Made by a program: the position numbers and the translations under genes. Source: Eubacterium sp. (GTDB taxonomy: Bacteria; Bacillota; Clostridia; Lachnospirales; Lachnospiraceae). Taken from it: a DNA stretch of 50,744 bases. Below, piece by piece: positions 1 through 8,273 of this stretch (position 1 is its first letter; every line of letters starts with the position of its first letter). The stretch is from assembly GCA_024692605.1 (NCBI GenBank), contig JAILMQ010000130.1, positions 1 through 50,744 on the forward strand, given 5' to 3'. The notes under the pieces were generated by a model that was given only the letters and a program-made list of their open reading frames with translations, was not told where the DNA came from and did not search any database.

Positions 1-568
1 AGTTGGTATCCTTTTTCTCTGAGTTCCTTGATGATTGCTGCTTTTTCGCCTTGAGTCGCGCAGCTTCCTTTTCTTCTCTCAAGGCGATCTCTTTTTTTAT
101 TACTTCGATTTCAGCTTTCATGTATTCATTCTCAGCTCTTAATCGAATCAGTTCTTCGTACTCAGATTCACTGGGCTTTGGAGGTTTTCTGGTTCCAACT
201 TTTTTCATATCTGGGTCCTTTGACTTACGCCCTTTCTGTTTTGGTATAAGTCCATTGTAACCATAAATCTTATACTTGCGAACCCATTGATATAGTAGAC
301 CATCCTCAATCCCAACTGAAAAAGCAACTTTTCTGTAAGATTCACCAGCTAAAACTTGCGCAACTAAGGCATAGCGTTCATCTGGAGTCCACGATCTATT
401 CTGATTATTGTGTCGTAATGCTTCAAGACCATTAGATTCTTCAATCCTAACCCATTCACGTATTTTATTATGAAAACTATTTTCTTTTACTCCATCAGGA
501 GTATCTGGATATTCTCCACGATGATATAACTCCACACATTTTCTTTTAAACTCATAACTGTAACGCAT
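1..568 (-). CDS. IS3-type transposase OrfA (HTH protein), partial at window edge
   Basis: The reading frame starts at the ATG complementary to 566-568, after the ribosome site AAGGAGGG, and stays open for about 189 codons to the window edge. The translation begins MRYSYEFKRKCVELYHRGEY and has two helix-turn-helix-like units: one near residues 10-55, and a second after SWTPDERYALVAQVLAGESY ending in LLYQWVRKYKIYGYNGL. A charged coiled-coil stretch (LRAENEYMKAEIEVIKKEIA) follows. This is the organisation of IS3/IS150-group OrfA proteins, which bind the element ends and are usually joined to the DDE catalytic OrfB by programmed -1 frameshifting. OrfB would lie outside the window, so activity cannot be judged. 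Confidence 0.8.
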   Translation of the reverse strand, partial: MRYSYEFKRKCVELYHRGEYPDTPDGVKENSFHNKIREWVRIEESNGLEALRHNNQNRSWTPDERYALVAQVLAGESYRKVAFSVGIEDGLLYQWVRKYKIYGYNGLIPKQKGRKSKDPDMKKVGTRKPPKPSESEYEELIRLRAENEYMKAEIEVIKKEIALREEKEAARLKAKKQQSSRNSEKKDTN

Positions 569-573
569 AAAAA

Positions 574-608
574 TACCCTCCTTACTGGTTTGTCCAGTAA
601 AGAGGGTA
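574..608. repeat. Inverted repeat over the transposase ribosome-binding site
   Basis: Arms 574-588 (taccctccttactgg) and 594-608 (ccagtaaagagggta) pair at 14 of 15 positions around a 5-nt loop. The AAGGAGGG ribosome site of the transposase lies inside one arm. A transcript entering the element from outside would fold this hairpin and hide the site. A transcript started inside the element would lack the distal arm. Confidence 0.7.
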
Positions 609-652
609 CATATCAATTTTGTCCCGGTTTTTTCTTTATCACATACATTTTT

Positions 653-1039
653 TTATCTCATGCAATAAGCTGAAATAAGTCTTCCTATGGCACCGATATC
701 AACCTTTCCTTTGAATTCAAACTTTGCGGTAAATCCACTTGAGAACATAAGGAACAGTTCTGAATCAGGGAAGAGCTCTACAAAGCCCGGTGTCTGAATC
801 TCGAAATACTGTATCTTTGAATAAGGCATTGTTGCAAAAGATTTTCTCTTTCCTGTAATACCCTGAACATCTATTGCAATAATTCTCATATTTGTAAATA
901 CAAGCTGATCTCTCACAGACTGGAAAGCATAGAGAATCTGTTCATCCTGAACAAGAAGTCCCTGCACTTCATTTCTTACATTGTTTGGATCGATTGGTTT
1001 CAGATTAAAAACTGAGTTTGTGTTAAAGTTAATTGCCAT
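653..1039 (-). CDS. PH-domain protein (bacterial pleckstrin-homology type)
   Basis: This 128-residue soluble protein has no signal peptide or membrane segment. The pattern LLVQDEQILYAFQSVRDQLVFTN followed by RIIAIDVQGITGKRKSFATMPYSKI and a C-terminal helix fits the small bacterial PH-like fold (bPH_1 type). Proteins of this family form ring oligomers and have no settled function. The ATG follows the strong site AAAGGAGACA. The gene is the last of a minus-strand run after the Gln-rich membrane protein, 75 bp downstream of its stop across very AT-rich DNA that could hold its own promoter (TATAAT at 1073-1078, minus strand). The family call is by fold pattern. Confidence 0.7.
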   Translation of the reverse strand: MAINFNTNSVFNLKPIDPNNVRNEVQGLLVQDEQILYAFQSVRDQLVFTNMRIIAIDVQGITGKRKSFATMPYSKIQYFEIQTPGFVELFPDSELFLMFSSGFTAKFEFKGKVDIGAIGRLISAYCMR

Positions 1040-1114
1040 GATATTTTTGTCTCCTTTTGTGTATAGATATTTATTATATTTATTATTTTTAATTATTAAT
1101 TATTTTGAAGGATA

Positions 1115-1741
1115 TTATAACCATCCGTTTTTCTCTACTTCAAGTAATGCCGCACGGTTATTCTGTCCGTAGGTTCTTGCACTCATATCCATTGCTGCAG
1201 CAATTATTCCAAGCCATGCACCTAGAAAAATGTTGACCAGTAATGCACCGATACCTGAACTTTGCGTATCAACAAATCTGGTTATTCCGGAGGAGGTCTG
1301 TCTGAAATGCCTTACTGCCTTTTTCTCGGAACTGCTCTGAACAATATTCCAGATCCCAATACCTATCAGAACAAATCCCCAGATGATTACTGCTGTAAAT
1401 ACTCCTATCACTATCTGAATAATTCCAATGATCAGCCATAGGGTTGCTGCAGATTCCATCTTCGACAGATAATTTCTGTATGCCTGTACTGAATATTCCG
1501 GTGTAAGAGGCTGCACAAACTGATTCTGATAAGGATTATGATATGAACCCTGCATCTGAGGCTCTCTCAACTGAGGCACCTGCTGTTGCTGCATATATTG
1601 CTGCTGATACTGAGGCTGTTGTTGCTGATACTGGGGCTGCTGGTATGCCGGCTGTTGGAATTGCGGCTGTTGGTACTGCGGATCCTGATACTGCATACCA
1701 CTTGGCGGCTGATAAGGATCATAGTATTCATTATTATTCAT
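1115..1741 (-). CDS. Gln/Tyr/Pro-rich membrane protein of unknown function
   Basis: This 208-residue protein has a low-complexity N-terminus of about 80 residues made of QYQQPQ-type repeats. A hydrophobic segment follows (about 98-132, LWLIIGIIQIVIGVFTAVIIWGFVLIGIGIW), possibly a helical hairpin. A linker of about 30 residues and a second hydrophobic segment near 163-182 (GIGALLVNIFLGAWLGIIAAA) complete it. The C-terminal tail is charged. I do not recognise the family. The ATG overlaps the 3' end of mazG by 8 bp, so the two genes are translationally linked. Similar repeat-rich tails occur in the zinc-ribbon protein at 5973-7163. A structural or envelope role is only a guess. Confidence 0.6.
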   Translation of the reverse strand: MNNNEYYDPYQPPSGMQYQDPQYQQPQFQQPAYQQPQYQQQQPQYQQQYMQQQQVPQLREPQMQGSYHNPYQNQFVQPLTPEYSVQAYRNYLSKMESAATLWLIIGIIQIVIGVFTAVIIWGFVLIGIGIWNIVQSSSEKKAVRHFRQTSSGITRFVDTQSSGIGALLVNIFLGAWLGIIAAAMDMSARTYGQNNRAALLEVEKNGWL

Positions 1742-2207
1742 ATCCTTTTCTCTCCTTCGCTCTTTCTATAAGCTCTGTCGCTTCCTTCATAGCATCTTTC
1801 AGAAACGCTTCCTGCCATTCCTTGCCTTCTTTTTCTGCCTTTTTAATCTCTTCCCAATCAGCTTTTCTTTCCTCATCAGAATTATAATCTACTCCGGAAA
1901 AGACATGAGGATGTCTTCTTACCATCTTGTCAGAAACAACCTTTGCAACATCATCAAAGGTAAACAGCCCTTCCTCTTCAGCTATTACTGAGTGAAACAT
2001 TACCTGCAGAAGTAGGTCTCCCAACTCTTCTTTAAGATTGTCAGGATCACCTGTCTTTTCAAGAATATTAATTCCGCAAATAACCTCAGCCGCTTCTTCA
2101 ATACAGGTGGGTTTCAGACTCGAATGTGTCTGAACCTTATCCCATGGACATCCATCCTCAGCTCTGAGCTTTTCCACTACTTCTTTAAGTCTCTCTATTT
2201 CTGTCAT
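1734..2207 (-). CDS. mazG: Nucleoside triphosphate pyrophosphohydrolase MazG, single-domain
   Basis: MazG hydrolyses NTPs to NMP and pyrophosphate, cleaning up aberrant nucleotides. The 157-residue protein carries the family signature GCPWDKVQTHSSLKPTCIEEA followed by the metal-binding acidic motif EELGDLLLQVMFHS, then FTFDDVAKVVSDKMVRRHPHVF. E. coli MazG has two such domains in about 260 residues, so this is the short one-domain form common in Clostridia. It follows the BspA-like gene by 16 bp and overlaps the next gene, so it is probably cotranscribed with both. The cellular substrate cannot be read from the sequence. Confidence 0.9.
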   Translation of the reverse strand: MTEIERLKEVVEKLRAEDGCPWDKVQTHSSLKPTCIEEAAEVICGINILEKTGDPDNLKEELGDLLLQVMFHSVIAEEEGLFTFDDVAKVVSDKMVRRHPHVFSGVDYNSDEERKADWEEIKKAEKEGKEWQEAFLKDAMKEATELIERAKERKGYE

Positions 2208-2223
2208 TATATAACCACTTTCT

Positions 2224-5200
2224 TTATTTGAATTTCGACTTCTTAGGCGCTCCGGCTTTCTTCAGCAATTTCTTATAAACTGATTTTTTCTTCTTCGGGC
2301 ATTTGAATACTGCTTTCTTGTAGATACCCTTGAATGCCTTCTTTCCTATAGACTTATTGCCAAGCTCCGTTGTCTTTATAACTATAGATTTCAACTTCTT
2401 ACATCCACTGAACGCATTTCCTCCAATAGATGTAACGTTTGCACCAATAGCAACTTTTTTCAGTTTTTTATTCTTTTTAAATGCATTTGCCGCAATAGAC
2501 GTTACTTTAGCACTCTTTCCATTTGGAAGTTTAACTGTTGCAGGAATAGAAGCACTTGTGAACGTTTTCTTTACAGGTCTGAGATAAGAAACATTTGCGT
2601 TCCCAAGCCTATCAATACTTGTGATCTTATAAACACCCTTCTTGTCACTTGTGGATACAGTCATACCAACTTTGTATGGACTCTTGGATTTATTTCCGTT
2701 GCCGCCTTTATTTCCATTTCCACCTTTACCGTTATTGCCACCTTTGCCAGAACCATTATCACCAGAATTATTATTGGATGTCACATCATAATCTTTAACA
2801 TCCCTAGTATCTATATCTTCAATATCTTTTTCATTATCCGGAGTAATTACATTTATATCTATAGTTTGATTATCATCCGTTTCGATATCAACCTTATTAT
2901 CATTTAATGAAATATCAGCTCCGGAATCATCTACAACCATATCCGTGTTGATAGACGTGTAATCGTCATTATCTGTCTCTTCAATGACAATATTTACATT
3001 CTCAGGTTTATCAGATTCAATATGTAACTTAGATGAATCTTCACTGCTGACACTTATGTTTCCATCTGTGCGAACCCCAGCATAATTACCCTTGCCTCGG
3101 AATGAAACACAACCATCACTAATCTTTACTTTGTAATTATTAGTTCTTAGCCATATATTACCAGTTTGAATATATTCATTCATTCCCTCGTAATAACCCA
3201 TCTGAGGAATATACTCTATAGATTCATCAACAACGGATACTACACCATCTTCAATTTTGAAAAGAGTTGCACCAGATGTATCTGTTACCTCAATATTATC
3301 AGCCGAATATCCGAGCGCAAATCTATTCGATGAAAAATATGTAGCTCTAACATTTGCGACATTTGGAAGATATTCCGGATTAAAAAATGTTATATAGCTA
3401 CCTTTGATAAATGTATTTCCATCATAGCCAACTATATTTTTCTCCCCGGAAGAATTAACCGCACTTGCAATTCTATAATGACCATTCTTTACATTTAGAT
3501 CTACATATCTATTCTCCGCGTTATTATAATAACTAGCTATGTTACTTTTATCCTTCACTGGTTCTTTATATGGATTATTAGGATCATATAAATATAATCT
3601 ATACCAATTTCCATCTATTTGTTCTGGTTCACGCGAAGAATCTACTACTAATGCATGTCCCCCATCTTTCCACCATATTCCAACGACATATGGTGTTTTC
3701 TTTTCTTTGACATTATTGATAACATCATTAAACATTTTTATTTCTCTATTTTCATCATTTCCATACATGTTATAATTATATTTTGCAACAAAACTATTCC
3801 ATTCGATAGAGTCTCCAATAGATTGAAATCTCTCTATTAATTTTAATAATGGAGCATTTGTCTTTAAATATGCATAATATGGTTCGGACCAAGTTATTTT
3901 GCTATATCCCCCTGCAGTTATTGTTTCTTTTCCATTAGAATATTGGCTAAATGAAAGTTTATTCTGCAAGAATAATACCGATAAAACAGACATTGCAAAG
4001 CAGTTTCCTCCCCAGCCTTTTACATTCTGGTTATAGATATGCTTCGTATAGGAATCCCCGTATAATTCTTGATACCTCTCATACGGAATCTTATAGTTTT
4101 CATCATAACTGAAACCTGCTCGTCCATTAACAAAACAAAAACCATTTCTTTTTAAGTCAAACCCTCCATAGATTCTATATTGTTCATTATCTAAATATTG
4201 AAAATTAATTTCATGTTCAATTGCATACTGCTCTCCATAAGAATCTACATAAACAAGCATAGTAAGATTATCACATCCATCAAAAGCATTGTCTTCAATG
4301 TAATTTACACTTTTAGGGATATTAATTGAACTAAGATTATTACACGCATAAAACGAATGATTGTTTATTCTTTTTACTGTTTCTGGTAGATGTACTATAG
4401 CTATTTTATTGTTATAGCCTTTATTCATGCAAATATATTGAGGTATTTCTTCAGTACCATCAGCAAAAAAAATACTTTTAATTGTATTGTTTGCACCCAT
4501 TGCCCCATTTTCATGAGAATATTCACTTTTAAATCCGCTATCTACAACAGTAGATGGAATAGTAACTGTCGTTACAGTTTCATTTTCTGAAAAAACTCCC
4601 TCTTCCATTCTTGTTACTGTTTTTCCGTAAATCTTATCAGGAATTATAAGGTTTTCCGCACTTCCAACATACTTAATAATCGAAACTGTATTGGCATCCA
4701 GAGTCTTATAAACAAAGCCTTTTCGAACTATATCACCATAATGAATAGTAAGATTAGGATTATTAATCAAAGCCATTCCGCCATCAACTTTTTTCAACAT
4801 CTCTTCAGTACCATAATAATAAATATCTGACAATTCACTATCATTTCGAAACGCATTTGATTCTATTTTGTTGACACTATCAGGAATTCCAACAGTTTTT
4901 AAGTCATAGGAAAAACTCAATATATTTTCATCAATAAGCTTTACCCCATAAGGAATAAACAATTCCTCTAACCCAGTACATTCAAAGGCTATGGAACCTA
5001 TTTCAGATAAATAATCTGGTAAGTCAATTCTTTTTAAACTCTTACAATTGTAAAAAGCAAATTTCCCAATTTTAGTAACACTTTCCGGAATAATAACTTC
5101 TTCGAGATTTTCACAACCAGAAAAAGCGTAATAATCTATACATGTTACACCCTCAGGAATCTCAATAGATTCTAAGCTTGTACATCCCTCAAATACACTT

Positions 5201-5898
5201 TGTCCAATATCGGTTACTGAATCAGGAATATCAACACTTTTTAATGATGTACATTTTGAAAACATCCCAAAGCCTAATGTAGTTATATCACTTGGTAATT
5301 TTACATATTTAAGATTTGAACAACCTGAAAAATTGCTCTCACATTCTTTAACCGTATTAGGAAAAACAAACTCCTCTAAATTAGTGCAACCAATAAATGT
5401 ATTCTTTATTGATTTTACCGATGGTGGTATTTCAACAATTTTCAACGAACTACACGCATTAAAAGTTCTATATAATGATTCAACTCCATTAGGAATTTCA
5501 ATAGTCTGTAAACTCGTACAATAGTTAAATACACTACCACCAATAATTTTTAAACCTTCACTTAATTCAATAGTTTCTAAGCCTGTGCAATTACTAAACG
5601 CACTTTGTTTTATTTCCTCTACACTACCAGGTACAAATACATTTTTTATATCCTTATTTAAATGAAACGCTTCATATCCAATGCATGTTACCGGCAAAGA
5701 ATTAATTCTATCTGGAATATCAAGATTAACTTCAGAACCTGTATAGCCTATTATTGTAATTGTTGTTCCATTATTATCCACTCGATACTTATAACCATTG
5801 TATTCTCCCGTAGTTGCTGCATTGGTCTGTACTGTCTGGCCAAGCAAAGATAAAACAAAAGATAAAGCTATTATTACTGATAGTAGTTTTCTTTTCAT
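2224..5898 (-). CDS. BspA-like secreted LRR_5 protein with candidate papain-like cysteine peptidase domain
   Basis: This 1224-residue protein has a signal peptide (about 1-27, LLSVIIALSFVLSLLGQTVQ). Residues about 55-385 are LRR_5/BspA repeats (for example CTSLKSVDIPDSVTDIGQSVFEG), with a second block near 400-590. Residues about 610-840 hold GWGGNCFAMS (Cys633), GGHALVVDSS (His748) and YLYDPNNP (Asp772). That order and spacing suit a papain-like or transglutaminase-like triad. A beta-rich segment follows. A Gly/Asn/Lys linker (near 1065-1090) leads to a lysine-rich C-terminal LRR_5 block. BspA repeats are known from adhesins of host-associated bacteria. The enzyme call is an inference from motifs. 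The start has the good site AGGGAGAG. No sortase signal was seen. Confidence 0.8.
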   Translation of the reverse strand: MKRKLLSVIIALSFVLSLLGQTVQTNAATTGEYNGYKYRVDNNGTTITIIGYTGSEVNLDIPDRINSLPVTCIGYEAFHLNKDIKNVFVPGSVEEIKQSAFSNCTGLETIELSEGLKIIGGSVFNYCTSLQTIEIPNGVESLYRTFNACSSLKIVEIPPSVKSIKNTFIGCTNLEEFVFPNTVKECESNFSGCSNLKYVKLPSDITTLGFGMFSKCTSLKSVDIPDSVTDIGQSVFEGCTSLESIEIPEGVTCIDYYAFSGCENLEEVIIPESVTKIGKFAFYNCKSLKRIDLPDYLSEIGSIAFECTGLEELFIPYGVKLIDENILSFSYDLKTVGIPDSVNKIESNAFRNDSELSDIYYYGTEEMLKKVDGGMALINNPNLTIHYGDIVRKGFVYKTLDANTVSIIKYVGSAENLIIPDKIYGKTVTRMEEGVFSENETVTTVTIPSTVVDSGFKSEYSHENGAMGANNTIKSIFFADGTEEIPQYICMNKGYNNKIAIVHLPETVKRINNHSFYACNNLSSINIPKSVNYIEDNAFDGCDNLTMLVYVDSYGEQYAIEHEINFQYLDNEQYRIYGGFDLKRNGFCFVNGRAGFSYDENYKIPYERYQELYGDSYTKHIYNQNVKGWGGNCFAMSVLSVLFLQNKLSFSQYSNGKETITAGGYSKITWSEPYYAYLKTNAPLLKLIERFQSIGDSIEWNSFVAKYNYNMYGNDENREIKMFNDVINNVKEKKTPYVVGIWWKDGGHALVVDSSREPEQIDGNWYRLYLYDPNNPYKEPVKDKSNIASYYNNAENRYVDLNVKNGHYRIASAVNSSGEKNIVGYDGNTFIKGSYITFFNPEYLPNVANVRATYFSSNRFALGYSADNIEVTDTSGATLFKIEDGVVSVVDESIEYIPQMGYYEGMNEYIQTGNIWLRTNNYKVKISDGCVSFRGKGNYAGVRTDGNISVSSEDSSKLHIESDKPENVNIVIEETDNDDYTSINTDMVVDDSGADISLNDNKVDIETDDNQTIDINVITPDNEKDIEDIDTRDVKDYDVTSNNNSGDNGSGKGGNNGKGGNGNKGGNGNKSKSPYKVGMTVSTSDKKGVYKITSIDRLGNANVSYLRPVKKTFTSASIPATVKLPNGKSAKVTSIAANAFKKNKKLKKVAIGANVTSIGGNAFSGCKKLKSIVIKTTELGNKSIGKKAFKGIYKKAVFKCPKKKKSVYKKLLKKAGAPKKSKFK

Positions 5899-5937
5899 GT
5901 ACTCTCTCCCTATGAATATCTTGCTGATAATCCAATC

Positions 5938-5966
5938 AACCCAAAGGGGTCTGACCCCAATGGGTT
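5938..5966. repeat. 29-bp palindromic intergenic repeat, copy 1
   Basis: The pattern is AACCCA-nn-GGGGTC-n-GACCCC-nn-TGGGTT, with 12-bp pairing arms interrupted by an unpaired dinucleotide (AA opposite AA). It lies between the zinc-ribbon gene stop (5973) and the BspA-like start (5898). It could act as a terminator or a mobile REP-like sequence. No long U-tract follows. Confidence 0.8.
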
Positions 5967-5972
5967 ATTATC

Positions 5973-7163
5973 TTAGATGGACTCCATATACTGCTCCATC
6001 TTATCAAAGTCATTTCCGATTACATAGATGAAGCTGCAGTAATCTCCGTTCACGTAGTAATACATCTCTATCTTCAGCTCTGTGCCGTTCTGAAGTGCTG
6101 TACCGTATAGTACGATATGTTCTTCACCGTCTATGGTCATTTTCTTTGTATCCATCGAAGTAAAGGTCATATCGCCGGAGCTCATAAGTTCGTCCTCCAG
6201 CTGCTTTATAAATCCTTCGTCATCTACTTTTGCAGGTGTGGATCTTGTGAAGCCATCATATGCACAAAAACCTACTGTTTCCTCGTTGTTAAGAGCAACA
6301 AGCGTATAGTAGAAGAAGCCATCTTCCTTCATGCTTTCCTGCACTGCTGATTCAGTATTGATCTTACTTACATCCTGACCTGCCATGCTGGCTCTTTCAT
6401 CCACATCTGAGAAAACCCAGTTTCCTTCTGAAAAATCAAGATCATAGTTAAATGTATTGCTCTTGAAAACTGTTCCATCCATCTCCGGCATGATATAAGC
6501 ATCTGCCGCATCTGCTTCAGTTGTTTCCTCTGTGGTTTCCTCTGTATCTTCCTCAGTTGCATCTTCTGTCAGATCACCAAAAGCATCATCTATATCTTCA
6601 ATCAGATCATCAACTTCTGTAATCTCGCTGGTGAAATCCTCTGTTGTGATTTCAAATGCACTGGTTGTTCCTTCCTTTGCTTCTTTTGCTTTCTTGTTGT
6701 AACGTACAAGTGCAGGAGCTATTGCTGCCGCAAGTATAGCCAGAACAGGAATTGAAACTGCAAGTACAATGAGAATAATCGCCCATACCGGGAAACCGCT
6801 CTTCTTCGGTGGCTGCTGTGGCTGACCATATGGCTGGCCACCAGGCTGACCATACTGTGGACCTCCCGACTGTCCGTATGGTTGTCCTCCCTGAGCTCCA
6901 TACTGCTGAGGGCCCGGCTGACCATACGGCTGGCCCCCAGGCTGGCCATATGCTTGCTGAGATTGATTAGGCTGGCCATTATACTGCATTCCGCTTGTTT
7001 GGTTTGGCTGACTATTATACTGCATCCCATTTGGATGCTGCGGCTGACCATACTGCTGTCCTCCAGGCTGCTGTCCCGGAGCACCAATCATATTATTTCC
7101 ACATATCGGACATACATTAACGCCGTCCTCAAGATTAGATCCACATACGTTACATATTTTCAT
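5973..7163 (-). CDS. Zinc-ribbon membrane protein with Gly/Gln/Pro repeats and extracytoplasmic domain
   Basis: This 396-residue protein opens with a cytoplasmic zinc ribbon (CNVCGSNLEDGVNVCPICG, two CxxC pairs). About 90 residues of QYGQPGGQPYGQP-type repeats follow, then one membrane helix (near 126-150, PVWAIILIVLAVSIPVLAILAAAI). An acidic Thr/Glu linker leads to a C-terminal domain of about 170 residues that is probably outside the cell. Zinc ribbon, repeat tail and one TM helix form a common Firmicute architecture, but the outer domain is not one I recognise. The ATG follows GAAGGAG. The gene sits between the expansin and the BspA-like gene, so an envelope role is plausible but unproven. 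Confidence 0.65.
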   Translation of the reverse strand: MKICNVCGSNLEDGVNVCPICGNNMIGAPGQQPGGQQYGQPQHPNGMQYNSQPNQTSGMQYNGQPNQSQQAYGQPGGQPYGQPGPQQYGAQGGQPYGQSGGPQYGQPGGQPYGQPQQPPKKSGFPVWAIILIVLAVSIPVLAILAAAIAPALVRYNKKAKEAKEGTTSAFEITTEDFTSEITEVDDLIEDIDDAFGDLTEDATEEDTEETTEETTEADAADAYIMPEMDGTVFKSNTFNYDLDFSEGNWVFSDVDERASMAGQDVSKINTESAVQESMKEDGFFYYTLVALNNEETVGFCAYDGFTRSTPAKVDDEGFIKQLEDELMSSGDMTFTSMDTKKMTIDGEEHIVLYGTALQNGTELKIEMYYYVNGDYCSFIYVIGNDFDKMEQYMESI

Positions 7164-7202
7164 ACTTTTTTCTCCTTCAACATATCTTATAATTTATATC
7201 TA

Positions 7203-8255
7203 TTAATAAGGGAAGTTGTTCTTTCCCGAAACTGCTTTTCCACTTGTATTTATTGATATTCCTTTTTCCGTAATCACATGACCATAGAAGTCTGTTATCC
7301 GGAAGGTATATGGTCCTGCGGACCCCATTCCATTAGGTGCTGTAAAGTAGTTATATTCCTGTCTCTCTAACTTTTTATATGACTTAGACGAGGTATCATA
7401 ATACTCCACTGACTTGATGGGGTAACGACCATTTCTCACCTGAACCTCAGCCCAGTACTGAGTACTGGTTGGCTTCCAGAGGAAGGACACGGGATCCTTT
7501 GTAGGAAGTGGAATTATCTTCCATTTAATCTTCATCCTGCCTGTAACTTCCGGCTCGATTTCCTTAAAGGCTTTTCTGGAAAGATCAATATCCCCCTTCT
7601 TACCTTCAGGAAGTCTGTCTGTTATGAGAACCTTTACCTTGTCGCCATCCTTATCTGTTATCTCCACATAAGCACCTGCAAGTCCATTCATATAATCTTC
7701 GTTGTTCATAGCAGCTGTAAAGTAAACCTTCTCATAGTCATCCAGGTTTGCTGCTCCGGTTGATGTTCTGTCGTAAAATGTGCCTTCTCCGCTATGTACT
7801 TTAGTTATTGAATATTCACCTGCATCATAGGCCTTCGTCTTATCTGATGGTTCTTCAGAATCCTCTGACTCATCTTTATTCTCTTTATCCCCATCTTCGG
7901 AAGAAGCCGGCTTTTTAACTGTTACATTTATCACGCCCTTGGCAACAACTTTTTTCTTTTTGTTATAGCCACTGACTGTCAGCTTTACTTTTCCGGCCTT
8001 TAGTCCCTTAATTGAAATCTTCTTACCCTTTACAGTAGTTTTAACATAGCCCTTCTTTGAAGCCTTCACCTTTATCTTGCTGTACTTCTTTTTTGAGCTT
8101 ACTTTAACGGACTTGTTTACATCTACAGTCACTTTGGTTTTTGTAAGCTTCAGTTTACTTTTCTTCGCATAAACCCTTGTGGAAAACCCTGATGACAAAA
8201 CAAGTCCTGCCACAAGAATTAATGAAAGAAGGCCTTTCATCATTCGTTTTTCCAT
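7203..8255 (-). CDS. Secreted bacterial expansin (EXLX1-like) with N-terminal Ig-like domain
   Basis: Expansins loosen plant or microbial cell walls without hydrolysis. This 350-residue protein has a signal peptide (about 1-30) and a lysine-rich Big_2-like domain (about 31-115). An acidic linker follows, then the two expansin domains. The double-psi barrel reads GEGTFYDRTSTGAANLD, LAGAYVEITDKDGDKVKVLI, TDRLPEGKKGDIDLSRKAF. The CBM63 module reads QYWAEVQVRNGRYPIKSVEYY and QEYNYFTAPN. These align by eye with Bacillus subtilis EXLX1 (YoaJ), keeping both barrel aspartates (TD, DLS) and the CBM aromatic surface (YW, Y). The barrel residue equivalent to EXLX1 Tyr73 appears to be Leu. It is read after the membrane-esterase gene, 18 bp downstream. 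Confidence 0.88.
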   Translation of the reverse strand: MEKRMMKGLLSLILVAGLVLSSGFSTRVYAKKSKLKLTKTKVTVDVNKSVKVSSKKKYSKIKVKASKKGYVKTTVKGKKISIKGLKAGKVKLTVSGYNKKKKVVAKGVINVTVKKPASSEDGDKENKDESEDSEEPSDKTKAYDAGEYSITKVHSGEGTFYDRTSTGAANLDDYEKVYFTAAMNNEDYMNGLAGAYVEITDKDGDKVKVLITDRLPEGKKGDIDLSRKAFKEIEPEVTGRMKIKWKIIPLPTKDPVSFLWKPTSTQYWAEVQVRNGRYPIKSVEYYDTSSKSYKKLERQEYNYFTAPNGMGSAGPYTFRITDFYGHVITEKGISINTSGKAVSGKNNFPY

Positions 8256-8273
8256 TTTCCTCTCCTTTTTTCA

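Larger units (their letters stand above)
1..615 (-). mobile_element. IS3-family insertion sequence, left-end portion
   Basis: The window opens inside an insertion sequence whose transposase reads leftward off the edge. The probable outer end is near 615, where the minus strand begins TGATATGTACCC; IS3-family ends conventionally carry TG...CA. The exact border is inferred because the other end and any target duplication are outside the window. The element stops about 38 bp from the 3' end of the PH-domain gene without disrupting it. Confidence 0.6.

Noticed and set aside
1543-1887. Plus-strand Ala-rich frame
   Set aside because: It is antisense to the Gln-rich repeats and mazG and has no start signals.
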